Positions 1-12,400 of a stretch of 64,000 nt of DNA are shown here, piece after piece. The notes below the pieces were generated by a model. It saw only the letters and a list, made by a program, of their open reading frames with translations, was not told where the DNA came from and made no database searches. The stretch comes from Conus ventricosus (taxonomy: Eukaryota; Mollusca; Gastropoda; Neogastropoda; Conidae), in the NCBI GenBank assembly GCA_018398815.1, contig CM031601.1, positions 36,098,486-36,162,485 of the forward strand, in the 5' to 3' direction. The stretch's first letter is position 1. Each line of letters begins with the position of its first letter. The position numbers were made by a program, and so were the translations under genes.

Positions 1-133
1 GAGGGCCAGCGCTCTCAACACATCACTTTGGCTCGGACCTCTCCTAGACAGGAAGTACACTTTGGCCCGGGTGTACTAATCGGCTCCCCTTTTTGGGGCT
101 GGGTCAAGACAGACAGTTCCCTGCTGGCCAAGT
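1..133. repeat. Fragment of a dispersed repeat also found near 18.2 and 19.9 kb
   Basis: This stretch is the reverse complement of sequence at about 18170-18330, and of a third copy at about 19890-20075; all three share the block around AGTACACTTTGGCCCGGGTG. No protein family was recognised. In the two internal copies it lies among Jockey/I-group ORF1 remnants, so it may be the 5' region of one of those elements, but that is inference from position. A 1000-N gap follows, so its relation to the next element is unknown. Confidence 0.5.
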
Positions 134-1133
134 NNNNNNNNNNNNNNNNNNNNNNNNNNNNNNNNNNNNNNNNNNNNNNNNNNNNNNNNNNNNNNNNNNN
201 NNNNNNNNNNNNNNNNNNNNNNNNNNNNNNNNNNNNNNNNNNNNNNNNNNNNNNNNNNNNNNNNNNNNNNNNNNNNNNNNNNNNNNNNNNNNNNNNNNNN
301 NNNNNNNNNNNNNNNNNNNNNNNNNNNNNNNNNNNNNNNNNNNNNNNNNNNNNNNNNNNNNNNNNNNNNNNNNNNNNNNNNNNNNNNNNNNNNNNNNNNN
401 NNNNNNNNNNNNNNNNNNNNNNNNNNNNNNNNNNNNNNNNNNNNNNNNNNNNNNNNNNNNNNNNNNNNNNNNNNNNNNNNNNNNNNNNNNNNNNNNNNNN
501 NNNNNNNNNNNNNNNNNNNNNNNNNNNNNNNNNNNNNNNNNNNNNNNNNNNNNNNNNNNNNNNNNNNNNNNNNNNNNNNNNNNNNNNNNNNNNNNNNNNN
601 NNNNNNNNNNNNNNNNNNNNNNNNNNNNNNNNNNNNNNNNNNNNNNNNNNNNNNNNNNNNNNNNNNNNNNNNNNNNNNNNNNNNNNNNNNNNNNNNNNNN
701 NNNNNNNNNNNNNNNNNNNNNNNNNNNNNNNNNNNNNNNNNNNNNNNNNNNNNNNNNNNNNNNNNNNNNNNNNNNNNNNNNNNNNNNNNNNNNNNNNNNN
801 NNNNNNNNNNNNNNNNNNNNNNNNNNNNNNNNNNNNNNNNNNNNNNNNNNNNNNNNNNNNNNNNNNNNNNNNNNNNNNNNNNNNNNNNNNNNNNNNNNNN
901 NNNNNNNNNNNNNNNNNNNNNNNNNNNNNNNNNNNNNNNNNNNNNNNNNNNNNNNNNNNNNNNNNNNNNNNNNNNNNNNNNNNNNNNNNNNNNNNNNNNN
1001 NNNNNNNNNNNNNNNNNNNNNNNNNNNNNNNNNNNNNNNNNNNNNNNNNNNNNNNNNNNNNNNNNNNNNNNNNNNNNNNNNNNNNNNNNNNNNNNNNNNN
1101 NNNNNNNNNNNNNNNNNNNNNNNNNNNNNNNNN
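134..1133. other. Assembly gap of 1000 N
   Basis: There are exactly 1000 N, a conventional scaffolding gap of unknown true size. Open reading frames crossing it are meaningless. Confidence 0.99.
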
Positions 1134-1929
1134 TTGGCTAAACACAACCATTTCGTTCCTCGATGCCAACATGACCAGGAACCCAAGCCAGAATAATGTT
1201 GTAACCATCCGCTTTCAACTTGGTAAAAAGTTCAAGTGTAAAAGTTTGGGATGCTGAAGGTTGCAGCCAGCTATGGCCTCCAAAGCTGACAGGGAATCTG
1301 ACAGAACCAGAAAGTCCCTCTTCTTAGATTGTGAGATTATCTTCAAGGCCAGAACCAGAGCTGTAAGTTCAGCAGAATAGACGGAAGCATCTGAAGGAAT
1401 ATGTTCTAACAGTATCTGAGAAGGAGCACCAGGGCAATAGGCTGCACAGGCCACTCCATCTTCAGACTTGGAACCGTCAGTGAAAATTTTCTGATAGGAT
1501 GGGAATTTGAAGAAGCCCTTGATGGTGGATAGGATAAGAGTTTCAGATTAGATGGTCTTGCAGAGCCGTACACAGCACAACCATAGTCCAGTTTGGAACG
1601 GACCAAGGCACTGTAGAGGGTGCAGCAGAGTTTTCTTATCAGCGCCCCAGTCAGTGTACGTTACGACCCACAGAATATTCAGAGCTTTCTGGCAAGAAGT
1701 TTTGAGATTTTTAATGTGGCTGAGAAAGTTGAGTTTTTGGTCAAAAATAACTCCTAGGAACTTGGCTTCTTTTACAGCTGGAATGGTGAACTTTTCCAGA
1801 CGAATTTCAGGATCACCAAACAATTGACGAAAATTGTGAAAATGGACTGCCTGAGTTTTGGTACATGAGAAGGTAAACCCGTTTTCCTCGGCCCACTGTT
1901 GGATCTTGTTGACACAAAGTCGGAGATAA
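1134..1929 (-). mobile_element. Jockey/I-group retrotransposon fragment: end of reverse transcriptase plus RNase H
   Basis: Read on the minus strand, this encodes the C-terminal part of a non-LTR reverse transcriptase (motif FLGVIFDQKLNF, then a block containing RSKLDYGCAVYGSA) followed by an RNase H domain. The RNase H residues are visible: FTDGSKSEDG (Asp), YSAELTAL (Glu), LVLSDSLSAL (Asp) and WVPGHVGI (His). The same family is repeated downstream at 5143-18050. The copy is cut on the left by the gap and on the right near 1929, where (GATAA)n and an RTE element begin, so it is a truncated relic. This is the only copy in the window in which I can read the first RNase H aspartate cleanly. Confidence 0.85.
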
Positions 1930-1953
1930 GATAAGATAAGATCATCATCATCA

Positions 1954-3900
1954 TCATTCTCTTGCCCATGATGGGCGTAGAGGAGAGATGAGAGACACTC
2001 TCGAAGCCAGACACCGCCATCCGGCCCTGTCCTCTGCCTGTCGCATCAGCGTAGGGCCATCCATCCTGGTCCATTCTTTGATGTTGTCCATCCAGCATTT
2101 GGCTTGTCGTCCCCTTCGTCTGCCGCCTTCCAGCGTGCCCTGGATGACTGTTTTGGGCAGTGAATTGTGGCGTATGACATGCCCGAACCACGACAGCTTC
2201 CTCTTCTTGACTGTTGCCAAGAGGGGTTCTTGGGGCCTGCAAGTGATGTTATTTGGCTCCTCACAACGTCGTTTGTCTTCCGGTCTTGCCAAGAGATCCC
2301 GAGCAAGCGCCTGAAGCATTTAGTTTCAAACGTCTGGATTCTCTTGGTGTCTCTGCTGTCATGGTCCAGCTTTCGCAGCCATACAGCAGGATGGACAGCA
2401 CCAGGGACTTGTACAGCTTCATCTTTGTAGGAAAGCTGATCTCCCTGCTCTTCCAGATCTTGTTTAGCTTTGCCATTGCTGCTGTTGCGATCGCTAGTCT
2501 GGTCTTGATTTCTGTTGTAGAGCGACCGTCTTTGGTGAGAGTGGCGCCAAGGTATTTGAAAGCGCCCACTTCTTCAAGCTGTTGTCCGTTCATGTAGATT
2601 TCAGCATGGGTGTTGGTTGTGCTGTTGACCAGGACTTTGCTTTTTTCTGTGCTCACTTCCATTCCATATGCACCTGCCCTTTCTTCCAGTCTCTTTGTCA
2701 GGTCTTGTAGTTCTTCGTTGCTGCCTCCCATCAGGTCGATGTCATCTGCGAACCTCAGATTATTGATGATTCTTCCTCCGATGGAGACAGTGGAGTGGAA
2801 GTCATGGAGGGTTTCACGCATGATGTTTTCCAGGAAGAGATTGAACAGTACGGGAGATAGCAGGCAGCCTTGACGGACTCCAACTGTGGTCTTGAAGTAG
2901 TCCCCTATCTGGTTGTTGAGGAGGACTGCGCTGCTGGCGGTGTTATACAGCGCCTGGATGGTTTGGACGAGACCCTCCTCTATGCCAAACTTTCTGAGCA
3001 CCTGCCACAGACCCTTGTGCCACACCCTGTCAAACGCTTTCCTAAAGTCAATGAAGTTGTGGAACAGGTCTCTCTGATGTTGCAGATGTTTCTCCATCAG
3101 TATCCGGCAGGTGAAGATCTGTTCTACTGTGCTTCTGCCTGCCCTGAATCCAGCTTGTTCTTCCGCCAGGTGTTCTTCCGCCTCTTTCTTCAGTCGATTC
3201 AAGATGACTCTGAGCATGATTTACTGGTGTGGCTAATGAGACTTATTGTTCTGTAGTTCTGGCATTGGCGTAGATTTCCCTTTTTGGGCAGGGGGATGAT
3301 GAGTGATTGAGTCCATTCTGTGGGCCACTGTTTTGTCTCCCAGATCTTCTGACAAATCGATGTTACTAGAGTGACCAATTCCTTCCCTCCATGTTTGAGC
3401 AGCTCTGCTGGAATATTGTCTGCTCCAGGTGATTTCCCTGCCGGAAGGCTGCCGATGGCTTCTTCCACTTCTTCTCTCATCACTGGTAGTGGTGAGGATT
3501 CCCTTGATGGTGTTGAGTCCCCCTCAAACAGACTGTCGTTTGGCTGTATAGGGTAGTTGTAAAGTTCTTGGCAGTACTGTGTCCATCTGTTCAAAACAGC
3601 GGAGCTTTCTGTCAGCAGCTCGCCTGAGGTATCCTCGATGACTGACGATCTGTTTTGCTGCGTCTTGGTGAGGTTTTTCAGTGTGGTGAAGGCATGTTTG
3701 CTGTTTCCCTTTTCCATGCCTTTCTCTATGTTCTCGCACTGATTATTGATCCATTGTTCTTTGGCTTCAATCATTTCCTTCTTTACAAGGTTGTTGGTTT
3801 TTTCGATACTGTGTGGCTTGTTCAGGGCTGGAATTTTTCGTATTCTTCAGTGATCTTCTTTTGTCGCAGAGGTCAAGGATGTCGTTTGAGATCCATGCTT
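1954..3900 (-). pseudogene. RTE reverse-transcriptase half (broken)
   Basis: Three minus-strand frames overlap to give one protein: 3199-3774 (linker and RT start, with PAGKSPGADNIPAELLK), 2261-3217 (RT core) and 1954-2319 (C-terminal tail). The core shows FRAGRSTVEQ, FIDFRKAFDRVWH, VGVRQGCLLSPVLFNLF, the catalytic RFADDIDL and FKYLGATLTKDG. The tail has KLSWFGHVIRHNSLPKT and GGRRRGRQAKCW, usual in RTE-group proteins. Frameshifts near 3210 and 2290, plus one near 3880, break it. The catalytic Asp pair is intact, so it is a fairly recent copy. It would reverse-transcribe element RNA at a nicked target. Confidence 0.85.
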
Positions 3901-4043
3901 GGTGTTTCTTCCTCGTCGCCCAAGTACCTCCTCTGCTGTTTCGCAGACTGCCTCATGAAGCTGGGTCAGGTCCGGGTCAGGTCAGACAAATGGTCTGCTA
4001 CTGGTAAAGCTGTAGCCCAGTACTACCTGTCACAGTAGGAGAC

Positions 4044-5142
4044 TTGGAGAGGGGATTGGCGCCACCAAGGATTAACCTAAGCCCACAGAAAAGTCATGAG
4101 AGATACAACCATAGCCAGCAACATACCGGATCGGCCGGGGCCCGGGTTACCAACGACCGCGCTTCCACTGACAAGCACCAGGGTGGAAGTGAAAAGTCAG
4201 CTACTGGGGCAAAGACATCATACAAGCTGCCAACTGAGAAAATTACCATTGGAACCTGGAATGTTCGTACACTCCATCAGTGCGGCAAAGTAAAAGAACT
4301 AGAGCACGAGCTGAGACGTTACCAATGGGACATTGTGGGTATGTCGGAAGTAAGATGGACAGGCTTTGGAGAAGCAATCACAGAGGAAGGACACAAGATG
4401 TGGTACAGTGGCGAAGAGTCACTACATGAAAAAGGCGTAGCTTTCATCGTGCGCAAAGAAATCACTGGATGCATCTTGAGCTGCACACCTGTTAACAGCA
4501 GAATCATCAGCATTCGTGTGTCAGCCAAACCAAAGAACATCAACATCATACAGGTGTATGCTCCAACTACCAGCCACGAAGATCAGGCGGTGTGGAAGAA
4601 TTCTACGAGAAAGTAGAAGACACCATCAGAAAAGCCCCCAAGAAAGACATCATCATAGTTCAGGGGGACTTCAACGCCAAAGTCGGCCCAGATGCCTACA
4701 AAGACTGGGCTGGAACAGTGGGTCAATACGGCACAGGGGAAACTAACGACAGGGGACTTCGCCTTCTGGAGTTTGCCTGCACCCAACGGCTCACCATTGC
4801 CAACACCCTTTACCCCCACAAACGTCAAGAAGAACAACCTGGCATGCGCCGAACGGAATGACTCACAACCAGATCGACTTTGTCCTCACTCCGCGGCGCT
4901 TCAAATCAAGCATCAATAAAGCAAAGACGAGGACATACCCCGGAGCTGATATAGGCAGCGACCACGATCTCGTGCTGCTCACAATGAGATAAAATTTGAA
5001 GAAAAAGCACCAAGCTCGCAGCCACGCATCAATTTTGCCTGGAGAATTAAAAGACCCGAGATAGAAGAGGCATTCCAGGCACAGCTCGGGGGGGGGTTTT
5101 CGCGGCACTCAACCTCCGGGACAATGACATCAACGACCTCAC
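4044..5142 (+). pseudogene. RTE apurinic-type endonuclease half (broken)
   Basis: The frame 4044-4616 opens with a basic leader and then an APE-type endonuclease domain: IGTWNVRTLHQ, IVGMSEVRWTG and VAFIVRKEITG. After a frameshift near 4600 it continues in another frame with IIIVQGDFNAKVG and then NQIDFVLTPRRF and GSDHDLVLL, the Asp/Asn and Ser-Asp-His motifs of this nuclease family. It ends in the linker at 5142, where the next Jockey copy begins. It belongs to the same element as the minus-strand reverse transcriptase at 1954-3900 and is inverted relative to it. Confidence 0.85.
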
Positions 5143-6813
5143 AAATAAGATAATGTTGCTTATAGCCCAGCCGACCGCAAAGGGCCACATCAGGGCTGTC
5201 ACCACGTAAAAATCAACCACCAGTCATAAAAAATTTTAAAAACCCTTTCACACATCTCTTTAAATGACATCGTCCTAGAAACGTACCAGAAACTTCTTTA
5301 AAAAAATCTTCTTCCGTAAAAACTTAAATCAGATGAAAAATGTTAATCTCTCTCAAAAACTCAAGGAACACATCAGGCGGAAACATCCCTGAACAGGATC
5401 TTCATGGACTCCGCGTAAAAATTTTTGGGTGTCTCACATCGGGCAAGTCCCAACACTCAAAAAGAAACATGTTTCTTGTGAGTGGCGCATGACATGGAAT
5501 GCACCACGGAGCTTCTTCACTCTTAAAAGGTAAGAATGGGTCAAATACGAATGGCCGGTGTGCACCCGGCACAGAACCGTTTCCTCTTTACGACCTCCCG
5601 ACGTAATGGGAGGAACTCCTTAAGGTTTGGACGGATCTTGAAAGAGTTGTTATTCGTCTGTGTGTTCCAATCCACCTGCCAGAGGTCTCTCACATAATCG
5701 TTAATTTTGGGTTTCCACATCTGAGAGGGGAGTAAATTTGGACAGTTCCCTCTTGGGCGTTCTTGGCTAAACGATCAACCATTTCGTTCCCGCCGATGCC
5801 AACATGACCAGGAACCCAAGCAAGAGTAATGTTGTAACCGTCCGCCTTCACTTGCTAAAAGTTCGAAGAAATGTAAAAAGTTCTGGATGCTGAAGGTTGC
5901 GGCCAGCTATGCCTCCAAAGCGACAGCGAATCCGACAGAACCAGAAAGCCCTCTTCGAAGAATGGAGATATCTTCAAAGCCAGAACCAGAGCAGTAAGTT
6001 CAGCAGAATAACAGAAGCATCTGAATGTATAGTTCCAACAGTATCTGCAAGGAGCTCCAGGGCAGTGGGCTGCACAGGCCACTCCATCTTCAGACTTGGA
6101 ACCGCCCATGAAAACTTTTTGATGGGATGGGAATTTCGAACAAGCCAGCATACAATGCCTTGTACCCAGAGAGCTGAGACCTTTGCGAAAGCTGCAAGAT
6201 CAAAACGAATCTCTGGTGTGAAAAAGGTCCACAGAGGTTGATCCGGAAACTTGGGAAAAATCGGCACAACTCCTAGGTCTAGACTTGCATTCCGCACGTG
6301 AGGCTGCATACGAAGACCAAACGGGAATACATTTAGGGTTGTTTTCAAATTACTTTGGAACGGAGGTCAAAGACACAGTCATAGGCAGGTTTTCTGGTTC
6401 TGAGAACAGTCGGATGTAATAAATTCAAAGACAGTTTCAGCCTGCGTTGACAGTGAAGGGTTCACCCGCCTCTGCGTACAGGCGTACACAGGGGTGGTGC
6501 GGAACGCTCCAAGACAGAGACAAGCCCTGATGGTGGATAGGGTCCAAGAGTTTGAGGTAGACGATCTTTCGGAGCCGCACACAGCACAACCGTAGTCCAG
6601 TTTTGGGAAAGGACCAAGGCTCGTAGAGGTGCAACAAAGTTTTCTATCAGCGCCCCAGTCGGTGTGTGCTACGACCCCGCAGAATTTCAGTGCTTTTTGG
6701 GAACAGTTTTCAGGGTTTTTTATGTGGCTGGAAAATTAAGTTTCTGGTCAAAAAAAAATCCCAGAAATTTGGCCTCTTTTAAAAGCTGGAATGGGAGATT
6801 TCCCTACTTGAAG

Positions 6814-7395
6814 TCAGGTCTGGGAAAAACTGACGGAAATTATGGAAGTGAATACACTGCTTTTTGTAGCAGAAAAGGTGAAACCGTTTTCATCCGCCCA
6901 CTGATGGATTTTATCCACCAAAACGGAGCCTGCGCTGGACACTCGGGTACAGGCTTCCAGTTGCGTAGACAGCAAAATCATCCACAAACAATGAGCATCT
7001 GAACCCTGCTGAACTGATTTCACAAAGTTGTTAATCTTGATGCTAAAAAAGGGCAGGGGACATATGCTCCCCTGTGGAACACCCAACTCCTGCTCGTGGA
7101 CATCAAGAGAGGGCCAACCCGGACCTGAAACTGTCGTTCTGCCAAAAAAATTTTGAATGAAAAGCGGAAGATGACCTCGAAAACCCAGATCATGGAGCAT
7201 GAAATATCCCCGACATCCAGGTGGTATCGTAGGCCTTCTCCAAGTCCAAAAAAATTGCCACTGCATGCTGCTGTTCAAAAAGGCATTCCGAAGTGTAGAT
7301 TCCAGACGAATCAAATGGTCAACCGTAGACCGATGTTTGCGGAAACCACACTGTTCTTTCGCCAAAAGGCCATTCAGTTTCCCCGTTTCCCACAT
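6814..7395 (-). pseudogene. Reverse-transcriptase core of Jockey/I-group element, copy 1
   Basis: The 193-residue frame holds CGFRKHRSTVDHLIRLES, a degraded LGFRGHLPLFIQNFF block and LGVPQGSICPLPFFSIKINN, followed by the catalytic region. The FVDD box is scrambled by a frameshift here, but it is readable in copy 2 as FVDDFAVYAT. VDKIHQWADENGFTFSATKS follows. Downstream, at 6379-6640, are the YGCAVCGS-type thumb residues, and then the RNase H at 5760-6151 (SKSEDGVACAAHCPGAP, AELTALVLALK). The first RNase H Asp reads as Gly in this copy (FMGGSKS). Confidence 0.8.
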
Positions 7396-8275
7396 GACCT
7401 ACATTGACCATTTTCTCCATCAATTTACAGACACAGCTGGTCAAAGCTATGGACGGTAGTTTTTATGGATTAGAAAATCTTTCCAGGTTTTGGGGATGGA
7501 ATAATGAGGGCTTTTCGCCAAGAGGGTGGAAAGAAACCTGTATCCACACATGGTTGTATACCTGTAGCAGTATGTTCAGACCTTCTCGGAAGAGTTTCAA
7601 CATTGATAAGGATTTCATCTATACCTGTAGAGGAATCGCGCAAAAGAGTAAGGCAGATTTCAATTCGTTTAAAAAATGAAGGAAATTGTAGTCTTTCCCT
7701 GTTGTCGACGAAAAGTTGCAGGGGGATTTTTCTTTAAAGGCTTTGCTTTTGACAAAAGTGGCTGATTTGTTAGAAGAGGAGGAATCTTTTTAATTGTTGA
7801 AGCAAGCAGATTAGCAACTGCTTTTTTCCCCCGTTTTTAAAGAGCCGAAACTTGAGATGGTTCACAGTGGGACAGGTGTTCTTCCCTTTGATTTTCTTAA
7901 TGATGTTCCACACTTTTTTCTTGGAAGTTTTTGATGTCAGCCTGGAGCAGAACTTCTCCAGGACGACGATTTACTGATTTTAAAAGTGTGTCTCGATTTG
8001 CACGGAGTTTCTGATGGGCTCGAGTGTTGGGACCCGAAGGTCGTTGGTATACCCGACGCTGAGCCCGTTTTCGAACTTTGGAAATTTGTTGGCAGTCTGA
8101 ATCGAACCAGGGTGTTTTTGGCATTTGGAGTTTGTCGGAAGACACTGGAATACAGGCTTTAGCACATTTGATCACAGTGTTAGTCAGAGATTCTGCTGGG
8201 TCCGGACTCTGAAGAAAATCAGTGTCCTGGAATTCCTTAGAAATAGTGGCTGCAAATAGATCCCAGTTTGCTTTC

Positions 8276-8963
8276 TTATAATTTAGATGTTGAGAGACAG
8301 ACGTGTTCAGTTATGACGGGTTGTAGAAGGACAGGGAAATGGTCACTTCCGTGCAGATCGTCATGGACAGACCACTCATAGTCCAGGACCAGCGAGGGGT
8401 CACAAATCGACAAATCTAAACACGAAAGTGAACCTGTGGAAGAGTGGAGGTAAGTTGCAGATCCGTCGTTCAGACAACACAAATCCAAATCCGAAAGGAC
8501 ATCCTCAATTAGCAGACCTCTGGATGACGTACTGACACTACCCCAAAGAGGTTGTGACCGTTAAAGTCACCCAACAGCAAAAAAGGTCGAGGAAGTTCTC
8601 CTATCAGACTGACAAGGTCCTGACGACAAACCGGGACTGAAGGAGGTACATAAAGGGAACAGATCGTCACAGTCTTGTGGAGAGTGACTCTCGCAGCTAC
8701 AGCTTGAAGGGAGGTAGACAGAGCGACAGGACTATACAGCAAGTTTTGTGTATGAGAAGGGCAACACCGCCGACAGTCCCAACATGGATGGTTGTGCAGG
8801 TTTGAAAGAATATTAAAGCCAGAAAGAGTGAAGGTCTTCTGGCTTTGAATTTGAGTTTCCTGAAGAGCCACGACTGAAGGTTTTATAGATCGACACAGAA
8901 GCTGCAGTTCCTCGAGTTGGAATTTAGTCCACGAATATTCCAATGGAATATTGTACTATCCAT
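8276..8963 (-). pseudogene. Endonuclease domain of Jockey/I-group element, copy 1
   Basis: The likely ORF2 start is the ATG at 8963, giving MDSTIFHWNIRGLNSN. Then come VVALQETQIQSQ (the catalytic Glu region), LLLGDFNGHN (Asp-x-Asn) and, in the frame 8276-8488, LDLSICDPSL and HGSDHFPVLL (Ser-Asp-His). This is the APE-type endonuclease that nicks the target in Jockey/I-group elements. It is split by frameshifts near 8930 and 8510. It continues into the linker at 7897-8175 (PKTPWFDSDCQQISK), characteristic of Jockey-group ORF2. Confidence 0.8.
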
Positions 8964-9426
8964 GGTGCAGAGGGGGGCGAAAAGGAGAGAGATCAGGTCA
9001 TCCCTCATCAACATTTTGCTTCTAAAGGTTGTAAATTTATTGGTTTTTTTCACTGGACTGTGTTGGGTCTTCAGACCTGCTGGCAGACTTGCCAACAGGT
9101 GAAAAAGGTCTGGATTTGGAGACGGTGGAGGTTTCTTCCTCATCTCCACCATCTCCCCACTGGATTTGAACTCCCTTGCCCCCACGGCACTGGACAGAGG
9201 GTTCGAGGCGGATTGCTGTTTTTTAATCTGCCCAGCAGCAATGTGTAGACTGCTGGCAGTCGGGGTGGCGGATTTTTGCCTCCACCAGGGGCAATCACTT
9301 TGGGTTGGGAGGGGGTGGACCTGCTTCCACCAGAGTTGACGATTCTTCCCTTTTAATGTCCCTTTTAAAACCCTAATTCATCAGTCTGGGAGCAGACTTA
9401 CCGAGTGGGAACTCTGGAAATGTCTT

Positions 9427-12400
9427 TACGGCCGAGATAAATAAGATAATGTTGCTTATAAAACCCCCCGACCGCAAAGGGGCCCCATCAGGGCTGTCAC
9501 CACGTTAAAATCAACTCAAACCCGTCGTTTAAAAAAAAAAAAATTTTTTAAAACCCAACTTTCACACATCTCATTAAATGACATCGTCTCGAAACGCACC
9601 AGAAATTGCATTAAAAATCTTTCTTCCGTAAAACTTAAATAAGATGAAAAATGTTAATCTCTCTCAAAAACACAAGATCACATCAGGGGGGACATCCCTG
9701 AACAGGATCTTCATGGACTCCGCGAAAAATGTTTGTGTCTCACATCGTGCAAGTCCCACACTCTAAAAGAACATTTTTTAAATTTGTGAGTGGCGCATGA
9801 CAGGGAAATACACCACGGAGCTTCTTCACTCTTTAAAAGGTAAGAATGGGTAAAATACGAAGGGCCCGGTGTGCAGCCGGCACGAACCGTTTCCTCTTAC
9901 GACCTCCCGACTGTTTGGAGGAACTCCTTAAGTTTGGGACGGATCTGAAAGAGTTGTTACTCGTCGTGTGTTCCAATCCTCCTGCCAGAGGTCCTCTCAC
10001 ATAATCGTTAATTTGGGTTTCACATCTGAGCGGGGGATTAAACGTTGGACAGTTTCCCCTCTTGTGGCGTTCTTGCAAAACGATAAAACCATTTCTTTCC
10101 CCTCCGATGCCAAACATGACCGGAACCCAAGCAAGAGTAATGTTGTAACCGTCCGCCTTCAACTTGCTAAAAAATTCAAAAAAAATAAAAGTTCTGGATG
10201 CTGAAGGTTGCGGCCAGCATGGCCTCCAAAGCTGACAGCGAATCCGACAGAACCAGAAAGTCCCTCTTCGAAGAATGCGAGATTATCTTCAAAGCCAAAA
10301 CCAGAGCGGTTAAAATTCAGCAGAATAGACAGAAGCATCGGAATGAATATGTTCCCCAAAAGTATCTGAGAAGGAGCCCAAGGGGAGTAGGCGCCCCAGG
10401 CCACTCCATCTTCAGACTTGGAACCGCAGTGAAAACTTTTTACAGGATGGGAATTTGGAACAGAGGTCAGCATACAATGCCTTGTACGCCAAGAGCTGGG
10501 AGACTCTTGCGAAAAGCTGCAAGATCAAAACGAATCTCTGGTGTGAAAAAGGTCCACGAGGTTTATCCGGAAACTTGGAAAAATCGGGCACAACTCCTAG
10601 GTCTAGACTTTCATTCCGCACGTAGGCTGCATACGAAACCAAACGGGGGAATACATTTTGGGTTGTTTTCAAAATTTCTTTGGAACGGAGGGTCAAAAGA
10701 CACAGTCATAGGCAGGGTTTTCTGGTTCTGAGAACGTCGGATGTAATAATTCAAAGACAGTTTCAGCCTGCGGTTGGACAGTGAAGGTCACCCGCCTCTG
10801 CGTACAGCTGTACACAGGGGTGGTGCGGAACGCTCCAGACAGAGACGAAGCCCTGATGTGGATAGGGTCCAAGAGTTTGAGTAAGACGATCTTGCGAGCC
10901 GCACACAGCACAACCGTAGTCCAGTTTGGAACGGACCAAGGCTCTGTAGAGGTGCAACAAAGTTTTCTTATCAGCGCCCCAGTCGTGTGTGCTACAACCC
11001 AGAATATTCAGTGCTTTCTGGCAAGCAGTTTTCAGGTTTTGATGTGGCTGAGAAAATTAAGTTTCTGGTCAAAAAAAAATCCAGAAATTTGGCCTCTTTA
11101 ACAGCTGGAATGGGAGATTTCCCTACTTGAAGTTCAGATCTGGGAAAAACTGACGGAAATTATGGAAGTGAATACACTGCGTTTTTGTAGCAGAAAAGGG
11201 AAACCGTTTCTCATCCGCCCACTGATGGATTTTATCCACGCAAAGCTGGAGCCTGCGCTGGACACTCGGGTACAGGCTTCCAGTTGCGTAGACAGCAAAA
11301 TCATCCACAAACATGAGCAGTCTGAAACCCTGCTGAACTGATTCACAATGTTGTTAATCTTGATGCTAAAGAGGCAGGAGACAGTATGCTCCCCTGTGGA
11401 ACACCCACTCCTGCTCGTGGACATCAGAGAGAGTGGTGCCCAACCCGGACCTGAAACTGTCGTCTGCCAAAAAATTTTGAATGAAAAGCGGAAGATGACC
11501 TCGAAAACCCAGATCATGGCGATCAATGAAGTATCCCCGACATCCAGGTGGTACGTAGGCCTTCTCCAAGTCAAAAAAATTGCACTGCATGCTGTCTGTT
11601 CAAAAAGGCATTCCGAAGTGTAGATCCAGACGAATCAAATGGTCAACCGTAGACCGATGTTTGCGGAAACCACACTGTTCTTTCGCCAAAAGGCCATCAG
11701 TTTCCAGTTTCCACATGAGCCTAGCATTGACCATTTTCTCCATCAATTTACAGACACAGCTGGTCAAAGCTATGGGACGGTAGTTTGATGGATTAGAAAG
11801 ATCTTTTCCAGGTTTGGGGATGGGAATAATGAGGGCTTTTCGCCAAGAGGGTGGAAAGAAACCTGTAGTCCACACATGGTTGTATACCTGTAGCGTATAG
11901 GTTCAGACCTTCTTGCGGAAGATGTTTCAACATTGATAATGGATTTCATCTATACCTGTAGAGGAATCGCTGCAAGAGAGTAAGGCAGATTTCAATTCGT
12001 TAACGTGAAAGGAAGATTGTAGTCTTCCATGTTGTCTGACGAAAAGTTGCAGGGTGATTTTTCTTTAAAGGCTTTGCTATTGACAAAAGTGGCTGATTTG
12101 TTAGAAGAGAGGAATTCTTTTCAATTGTTGAAGCAAGCAGATTAGCAACTGCTTTTTTCTCCGTTATTAAAGAGTCCGAAACTTGAGATGGTTCACAGTG
12201 GACAGGTGTTCTTCCCTTTGATTTTCTTAATGATTCCACACTTTCTTCTTGAAGTTTTTGATGTCAGCCTGGAGCAGAACTTCTCCAGGACCGACATTTA
12301 CTGATTTTAAAAGTGTGTCTCGATTTGGCACGAGTTTCTGATGGGCTCGAGTGTTGGGACCCGAAGGTCGTGGTAAACCCGACGCTGAGCCCGTTTTCGA

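Larger units (their letters stand above)
1930..5142. mobile_element. RTE-type retrotransposon with inverted 5' half (twin-priming structure)
   Basis: The two halves of one RTE-like element lie head to head. The reverse-transcriptase half is on the minus strand (about 3985 down to 1930). The endonuclease half is on the plus strand (about 3985 to 5142). The plus half stops in the linker after the endonuclease (...NDINDLTN) and the minus half begins at about the same protein position (DLTQLHEAV...). This is what twin-primed reverse transcription yields: a 3' part in one direction and the adjoining 5' part inverted. The 3' end carries an ATG-type microsatellite (cat repeats at 1944-1956 as read on plus). 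Both outer flanks are ATAAGATAA-like, matching the tail of the neighbouring Jockey copy, so a short target duplication is likely but ambiguous. Confidence 0.8.
5143..9426 (-). mobile_element. Jockey/I-group retrotransposon, tandem copy 1
   Basis: The domain order on the minus strand is ORF1 C-terminal remnant (about 9180-9426), endonuclease, linker, reverse transcriptase, RNase H, then 3' untranslated region (about 5143-5740). The 3' tail, read on plus, is aataagataatgttgctta. The 5' side is truncated inside ORF1 at 9426, directly abutting the tail of the next copy through ggccgagataaataagataa. Many single-base indels break the frames. Almost all differences from copy 2 are indels at short homopolymers rather than substitutions, which points to consensus error and very recent duplication. 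Confidence 0.85.

Noticed and set aside
15..1257. Long open frames across 15-1257 on both strands
   Set aside because: They consist almost entirely of the N gap.
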